A stretch of DNA of 26,729 bases from Acanthaster planci. Taxonomy: Eukaryota > Echinodermata > Asteroidea > Valvatida > Acanthasteridae. The notes below the pieces were generated by a model. The model was not told the DNA's origin. It ran no database searches and worked only from the letters and a program-made list of their open reading frames with translations. Every line of letters begins with the position of its first letter. Position 1 is the first letter of the stretch. Positions 21,711 to 26,729 of this stretch are shown here, in pieces. The position numbers and the translations under genes are program-made. Location of the stretch: positions 458,483 to 485,211 of the forward strand of contig NW_019091472.1 in assembly GCF_001949145.1 (NCBI RefSeq), given 5' to 3'.

Positions 21711-21899
21711 CTATGAAGCAGATGTGTGTGTTGTTTGCTGTAGCTGGGTGATCTTGGCCCGGCACACGACACATCGCAGTGGCAGTAACCTCTGTGACAC
21801 AGCCATCTGAATTGTCTTGACAAAACAACGTCGACAAATGACTTGATGGCTGCATGGCTCAGTGCAGATGGATGCTTTGCTGCTCATACATACCACACA
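21711..21899 (-). CDS. Last exon of a RING-finger gene (C3HC4, probable E3 ligase)
   Basis: The minus strand has a strong acceptor (a T-rich tract ending TTTGCAG at 21900-21901), followed by 62 in-frame codons and TAG. The metal ligands of a C3HC4 RING are all present: C1-x2-C4, then C16-x-H18, C22-x2-C25 and C43-x2-C46. The first pair is within the first four residues, as CVVC, and the last is CVVC before RAKITQL. RING domains recruit ubiquitin-conjugating enzymes, so the product is probably an E3 ubiquitin ligase with the RING at its extreme C terminus. The spacing is classical except for three residues between H18 and C22. I cannot name the family member. Confidence 0.85.
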   Translation of the reverse strand, partial: CVVCMSSKASICTEPCSHQVICRRCFVKTIQMAVSQRLLPLRCVVCRAKITQLQQTTHTSAS

Positions 21900-22405
21900 C
21901 TGCAAACAAAGACAAGCTTACAATCAATCTTTACAGACAGCATGTACTTTTTTACCATAAATCTGATTATGTACATGTTCATGTTACATCTTGCCAAGGT
22001 AACATGCATGCTGGTACTGTATTACCTTGAGACTCATTTGGCGTTTCCACCATATTGAATGCAACGTTAATGCAAAGATTGACTTCATCGCTTCTTTCGT
22101 GTCAAAAATTGATAACTTAATCAACTGAATAAAAAAGACACCTGGTTTGAAAGTTAACATTATGGACGTAAATGCACATGTACATGTAGGGTATGTATGC
22201 ACAGGAATGTTAGAAATTTGGAACATGAGTTGTGGAAGTAAAGCTTTGCATGTCAAAGTCCATGCAACTTGGACTTTTACCAAAACATGAGGAAATTCCA
22301 ATCTTTACAAAACTTATCAACAGTGTTTTTCAATTTTCAATGGCATGTGAGTGTGAAGTGAAAAACAAGGAAATCAGCTGATCCATGGAAAAGTTGCATA
22401 CCTGA

Positions 22406-22427
22406 TGTACATGTACATGTACATGTA
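22406..22427. repeat. TGTACA hexamer microsatellite
   Basis: A run of period-six TGTACA units. The unit is palindromic, so the array reads the same on both strands. Similar short arrays recur at about 22714-22738, 23827-23844, 26076-26091 and 26659-26676. Confidence 0.85.
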
Positions 22428-22495
22428 TGCTTTGAGCACAGGCATGCCTGGGGAATCACATGCATGATAATAAGATACATGTAACTTATCATCAG

Positions 22496-22545
22496 TTACA
22501 TGTACATGTATGTAATGTATGTATTTTACATACATGTACATGTAA
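22496..22545. repeat. Perfect 19-bp inverted repeat built of ACATGT units
   Basis: 22496-22514 and 22527-22545 are exact reverse complements (TTACATGTACATGTATGTA on the left) with a 12-nt loop. Each arm is itself made of TACATG units, so it could form a hairpin or cruciform. Confidence 0.85.
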
Positions 22546-23306
22546 GTTTATAACCCTGAAAACCTTTCAAACTTTGAAAAGCGTCAATATCAACACACAG
22601 AATCAAATTATGAGATGTGTCTAACTCAGGTTGGTTCATCCTTGCCCAGTGAGTGACTCAGACCTGCATGTAATGACATTAGCTTGGCTAATCTCATTGG
22701 CACAGCCTGTTGATGTACATGCACATGTACATGTACATACTCTCCCTACACGTACAGTATGAGCACTAGGGTATATGAGTGCTTTTATTGGAAAATCCTG
22801 TGAAAATACCAGGTGTGCCTTGAAGGTCAATGTCAACTCTACATTATCAATAGCCCCCAGCTGCCTTATGTCCTGCCATAAATGTCTACCGATCAATCAG
22901 TGTGTCAGTAGGTCTTCAGGATCAGCTGTGATTGCCAGGAAAACAGACCAACACACCCTACCAAGTGACTACAGGTTTATGACAGACACAAGATTCCATG
23001 CTGGGCCAGTACACTACCAAAATGTAACACTTAAGTTGACTTTATCATCTACATGAACATGCAACTGGCAGAAAATATTACTAAGTACATACATGTGTAC
23101 ATGTAGTGTACAATAATACGTGTGTACGTGTAAAAATTTTCATCAAATTTACCCCATGATTAACCTACATGTATGTTCATGTACATAGTGAGATTTTTTC
23201 AACTACAATACAAATAAAGACACAAATGCTGAGGGACATGTACTGTGTACATTTATGCTAGGAGGTGATTAATTTGCTCCAATACGACAACTGTTGTGCA
23301 AACAAC

Positions 23307-23363
23307 CCTTCTCTAGTCCACAACTGGAAGATTCAAAATCTTCCAGCTGTGGACGAGAGAAGG
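23307..23363. repeat. 27-bp foldback with 3-nt spacer
   Basis: Left arm 23307-23333 and right arm 23337-23363 pair at 25 of 27 positions. The two exceptions are substitutions in the outer and central parts. Core bases are GTCCACA and CTGGAAGATT. Unlike its neighbourhood, it contains no TACATGTA motif. Flanks do not pair further. Confidence 0.85.
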
Positions 23364-23554
23364 TATGTGTATCTAATGTCCTTTCTAATGTGCCTTAGAT
23401 ACATGTAGCGGTACCATGTACATTCATGAGAATTCATTCAGAGGCCTGTAGTATACAGATATACATGTCTGCTAATAAACTGCACAAGTAATTCTTGAGG
23501 TACCAGGTATCAATGCCTCTCACTGCTTTCCGTCTTCATTTTATATTAAAGTAC

Positions 23555-23620
23555 CTCTTCATCCTTGGAAGATATTGGTTCAGCCACTTCATACTTCTCC
23601 AACTTCTTTAACAGTTGTTG
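23555..23620 (-). CDS. Penultimate exon of the RING-finger gene
   Basis: 66 nt, phase 0 at both ends, on the minus strand. The acceptor is a T/A-rich stretch ending TTACACAG and the donor is GAG followed by GTACTT. It encodes QQLLKKLEKYEVAEP and ISSKDEE, a charged, Leu/Lys-rich segment. Splicing to 21899 would give KDEE directly before CVVC, the usual acidic lead-in to a RING, and the frame fits. The link to the RING exon is inferred from phase and order; an extra small exon between them cannot be excluded. Confidence 0.6.
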
Positions 23621-24226
23621 CTGTGTAATATAAACAAAAAGCATATTTTTCAGAGAATCTCATGATAGGAAGCAATTACATATGCATCACCTTGAAAGGA
23701 ATGTCTTGCTTACAGGAATACCTGTAATGTACCTGTGTTTTACTTTAAAAAGACTCATAGCTTTTTCCCTTTTTAATTCAAAAAAATAAAGGTATCTCAA
23801 ATCTAACGATATCTTTGCATTAATGACATTTGTACATGTACATGTATGACTCACAAATGTTAAAACAAAAATGCAGAGTTCCCTGGTCACAACCAGCATT
23901 TGATAGAAGTAATGAATACAACAGCTCACACACGTACAGGTACCTCAAATCTGGGAGACATTTTCTAAAAAGTTAATCTCATTCTGAGATTATTGTATCA
24001 GGAAGACTGTCCATGCTATAACCCAAAGGTCCAAAGAGCGGGAATAATAAGAAAATGTTACACCTGCCTTTTGGAGAATTTAGGACTGTCAAGGTTAATA
24101 CTGAAATGTGCACTCTGCTAAGATGATACTTCAAGATACACAAGTAAAACATATAATGTACTTGTTCTTTGGTGCTCTTAAATATACATGTACATCACAA
24201 AAAACGTACATGTATGATAGCTTATA

Positions 24227-24248
24227 GATCTACACGTACATGTAGATC
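24227..24248. repeat. 22-bp near-perfect palindrome
   Basis: GATCTACACGT followed by ACATGTAGATC; the halves pair except for one mismatched pair. It is a variant of the TACATGTA motif bounded by GATC. Confidence 0.75.
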
Positions 24249-24451
24249 CACTGCTAGCATGTTTATACCACTGGGGCACTAATAACATGCATCCAGAATA
24301 TTCTTTTCAAAAATAATCGTCCATCTGTTAAACCACATTAGAGAAGAGACTATCGATCTGTACATGTGTACATTGTACATGAATGTTCAAATTGCAAGTA
24401 TTACCCATACTACTGTACTTGCAACTAACACATAGGAATAAAATGTGCTTG

Positions 24452-24481
24452 GCCGGTCTTCAATGTGCGTTTCAGACCGGC
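24452..24481. repeat. 8-bp inverted repeat with 14-nt loop
   Basis: GCCGGTCT (24452-24459) and AGACCGGC (24474-24481) are exact reverse complements, in a locally GC-richer patch. It is too short to be classified; it could be a fragment of a mobile element or a chance stem. Confidence 0.5.
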
Positions 24482-24671
24482 TCAGGAGAATGGACGTGAC
24501 TAATGCCCAAGCCGCAGGAGAGGGCATAATCAGTGTTTATACTCAGACTCAATAATGACTTGAAACTGACAACTGATTCATGTGAATGTTCCACAGTCGT
24601 GTTCTTCTTTATTCAACCAAATGTGCCGGTTACCGAAATTTGGCAAAGCCGGACACGGAATCAAATTTTTG

Positions 24672-24818
24672 TGGGTGCACCAGACCCAACTTAGCGGGTG
24701 TACCAGACCCAGACCCAAGTTATAACCAATAATTGAAGTGGGGTACCCCCTAGAGCAAATGTCCACAACCAGCTAAACTAAGTCAGTCAGTGGGTGCACG
24801 AGACCCGGACCCGAGCTA
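24672..24818 (+). repeat. Dispersed direct repeats GGGTGCACCAGACCC
   Basis: Three diverged copies: from about 24672, from about 24695 (followed by AGACCCAAGTTATAA) and from about 24791 (followed by GGACCCGAGCTATAA). The second and third copies share an extended unit of about 30 bp, spaced about 96 bp apart. Confidence 0.65.
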
Positions 24819-25139
24819 TAAGAAAAACCACATTACATTAAATGCAAAAAGGGGGAGGAAGTATATGTATACAAAGTTTACAAGTCGGAGTGCAGGTGTG
24901 TTCCCACCAATGTTGAACATTTGGTCGGAAACATAGCCTTTTGAAACAAGCAAGCGCTATGGTTACTGTACTTTCACAATGTTTAATAAGCAAAAATGTG
25001 GGCTTTACTGGTTGTCTGCCTGAAAATGCCAAACGTAATACATGTACCTGAACATAAATCAATTCAGGTGGAGAATGAAACCCACCACCTCCTAAGGATA
25101 ACTGTGGCAGAATGGCTTAAGTCCAAGTTTTTCCCTCCA

Positions 25140-25380
25140 GAAGAAAGGCGTTGATTACACGTAACAACTTTTGATTGGCTCCTCTCTTTTACGCTAGCTC
25201 AATTTGCATCTCACTGTGCGCTCCGATATGTCATCGCATGTTTTTCAATGGATCCTCGAATTCTTTTCTTTGCATAATGAGTGCGCTCTTTCACCCATCC
25301 TGCGCGCACAACTAAATTTGTGACATGACAGGCTGTTGCAAGCTCAGGGTCAAAGGTCGCGCTGCTTGTTTACCACACGT
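25140..25380. promoter_or_regulatory. Candidate promoter patch, CpG-richer
   Basis: CpG dinucleotides cluster here (GCGCTCCG, TCGCATG, GCGCGC, GTCGCGC) amid CpG-poor flanks. An inverted CCAAT box (ATTGG, 25174-25178) and an octamer-like ATTTGCAT (25202-25209) lie 24 bp apart. The position is upstream of the minus-strand RING exons. No TATA box or start exon was identified, so this is only a suggestion. Confidence 0.25.
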
Positions 25381-25810
25381 ACCTGTACATGTAAAACCCA
25401 TTGCTAAACACAATGTGCGCATAGCATAACCGATAATAGCTTGCAGAGTATAATGCCTTTTATCTACGATTTAATAAAAGGTGATATATCAAGCACATAC
25501 ATGTACTTGTATTCAGTCCCATTCACAAATAACCTCTTTAATCAGAGAGTCAAAAGAAGTCAATGTATGATGGATTTCCAACAATTTTATTCTAGAAGTT
25601 TACTTTCATCTCCCAAACACACCTGTCCATCTTATGGTGTATTCCTTTTTCGAGTTGTCCAATAGAATCTCCTTGCACAATGTACATGTACAATGTATAT
25701 GGACTTGGCACGTGCATGGCATGTTCTGCGTTTTGCGTCGCATACTGACTCATGACCAAAAGGGATGCAGTAAGCAGTGTTGTATCCAGGTGCCAGCGCG
25801 TGATTTACAC

Positions 25811-25850
25811 AGCGGGCATTATCACATCTTAGCGGGCATTAACAAATGTT
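25811..25850 (+). repeat. 20-bp direct repeat, two units
   Basis: Two adjacent copies starting AGCGGGCATT and ending in a T-rich tail, 17 of 20 positions identical. A third AATGCACGG fragment follows. Confidence 0.7.
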
Positions 25851-26587
25851 AATGCACGGTCAAGTTGCACGTTGTTGAATAGGGAAACTGTCTGAGGTAT
25901 TTAAGAGCAATAAATGTGTGAACATGTACCATTTCAAGGTTGAAACAATCAGATGTGACAGCATTTCACAAAGGACACTTCTCCTCCCAGTATTAGACAT
26001 GATAATCAATTGAGTCAACATCACTCTACTCAAGACATGATATTTTTTCACACACGCTTAGCTGTTTGGCAAAAGGTACATGTACATGTACAGTGCCAGT
26101 ACATGTAAGAGTGATAACATAATGTGATGTATAGATCAATATTCACTAATCAATGCCAATGTGGTCGTGTTGGTTCATGCACAACTCTACATGTACATGA
26201 ATCGGGACCGTATGTAAGAGGTTAAGGACAGTATGCTAGCACTTCTTTCAAGAACTGGTCTTTATGCATGTACTTACAGTTTTATCAGTATTGGATCAGT
26301 GCTACCGTATGAGTGCTACATGTATATCCATCAAGGTGCTCTTTGCCAGTGAATATGAATATGCAAAACACTAACTCAACGTAGAAATTTTGGGCACTGG
26401 AACCCTTTGGCAAAGCCAGTGTAGTACAAAATTAGAGCCTTCACCAACTCATGAGCACATGACTCACAAGCAGTATACACAGAGCAATGATAACTACATT
26501 GTACGTACCAGGGATAGTAGAAGTTGAGAGTAAAAAGAGACAACATTTCCTATGAGTCTAAATTGAATAGGACACCAGTCACACGAG

Positions 26588-26729
26588 ACCTTGAATGCTA
26601 CTTCAGTAAGACACCTTGAATTCTACTTCAGTAAGATACCTTGAATGCTACTTCAGTAAGGTACATGTACATGTACCTTGAAGCTACTTCAGTAACGTAC
26701 CTTGAACACTTCAATAAAGTACCTTGAAT
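26588..26729 (+). repeat. 25-bp tandem repeat array running off the right edge
   Basis: Units ACCTTGAATGCTACTTCAGTAAG(A/G)(C/T) at 26588-26612, 26613-26637 and 26638-26662, then shorter variants at 26675-26698 and 26699-26720, and a partial unit at the end. A 12-bp ACATGTACATGT block (26663-26674) is inserted between units three and four. Units decay to the right. Confidence 0.9.

Larger units (their letters stand above)
21900..23554 (-). other. Intron of the RING gene with TACATGTA microsatellites
   Basis: Between the two RING-gene exons. It holds the short ACATGT arrays at 22406-22427 and 22714-22738, a perfect 19-bp hairpin at 22496-22545 and a 27-bp foldback at 23307-23363. The open frames 22775-23056 plus and 22636-22896 minus overlap antisense and show no family features. 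This may be an unrecognised interspersed repeat. Confidence 0.55.
23621..26587. other. Non-coding DNA, probably upstream intron and promoter of the RING gene
   Basis: No further exon could be supported on either strand. It contains scattered TACATGTA units, a GGGTGCACCAGACCC repeat group (24672-24818), a short inverted repeat at 24452-24481, a palindrome at 24227-24248 and a CpG-richer patch near 25.15-25.38 kb. The RING gene must have further 5' exons, either here too short to identify or beyond the right edge. Confidence 0.5.

Noticed and set aside
22406-22545. ACATGT arrays considered as a CRISPR-like or telomere-like array
   Set aside because: The units are simple palindromic hexamers without spacers, in a eukaryotic intron, and are a microsatellite.
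22636-23056. Overlapping antisense frames of 86 and 93 codons in the RING-gene intron
   Set aside because: Neither strand shows a domain, splice context or plausible start; mutual overlap suggests chance, or a repeat I cannot identify.
23307-23363. Foldback considered as a microRNA precursor
   Set aside because: The loop is only 3 nt, pairing stops abruptly at 27 bp, and the flanks do not extend the stem, unlike typical metazoan precursors.
24452-24481. Short GC stem considered as a terminator or RNA gene
   Set aside because: An 8-bp stem alone has no specificity here, and rho-independent terminators do not apply to an animal genome.

Overview
This is a window of animal (metazoan) nuclear DNA, not a prokaryotic or organellar one. 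Genes are split into short exons by AT-rich introns with canonical GT/AG borders. Almost no long reading frame is genuine. Palindromic TACATGTA / ACATGTAC microsatellite DNA is scattered through the right half. The one gene I can name is closely similar in sequence to vertebrate TRRAP but clearly divergent. Together with several DIRS-type retrotransposon copies, this fits an invertebrate, probably marine (echinoderm, hemichordate, cephalochordate or lophotrochozoan). I cannot place it more narrowly.

Layout: (1) Positions 237-5906, + strand, hold the last six coding exons of TRRAP, the giant pseudokinase scaffold of the SAGA and NuA4/TIP60 acetyltransferase complexes. They cover the C-terminal half of the PIKK-like domain and the FATC tail (297 residues plus stop). 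All junctions keep frame. One intron carries a 1.1-kb internally deleted DIRS element on the minus strand (about 1629-2750). (2) Positions 5907-8899 are the TRRAP 3' UTR and intergenic DNA. (3) Positions 8900-12870 are a decayed, near full-span DIRS-like tyrosine-recombinase retrotransposon on the + strand. It has inverted terminal repeats, a gag-like region, reverse transcriptase, RNase H, recombinase remnants and an internal complementary region. (4) Positions 12871-15344 are a GC-richer tract without a convincing gene but with degenerate tandem repeats. It ends in the right end of a third DIRS copy (about 15345-15690), from the same subfamily as the intronic copy. (5) Positions 15691-26729 are mostly AT-rich non-coding DNA. 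Two good minus-strand exons here (23555-23620 and 21711-21899) end a gene with a C-terminal C3HC4 RING finger, probably an E3 ubiquitin ligase. A weaker minus-strand terminal-exon candidate lies at 17054-17161. A CpG-richer patch near 25.15-25.38 kb could be a promoter. The right edge is a 25-bp tandem repeat array.

TRRAP and the RING gene converge, with their 3' ends facing each other across the DIRS cluster. The DIRS copies share one architecture: inverted ends plus an internal segment complementary to the joined ends. They fall into two sequence subfamilies. Nothing here looks like a new multi-gene system. The best leads for follow-up are the DIRS copies, the unexplained 12.9-15.3 kb tract, a 27-bp foldback in the RING-gene intron, and the short candidate exon at 17.1 kb.
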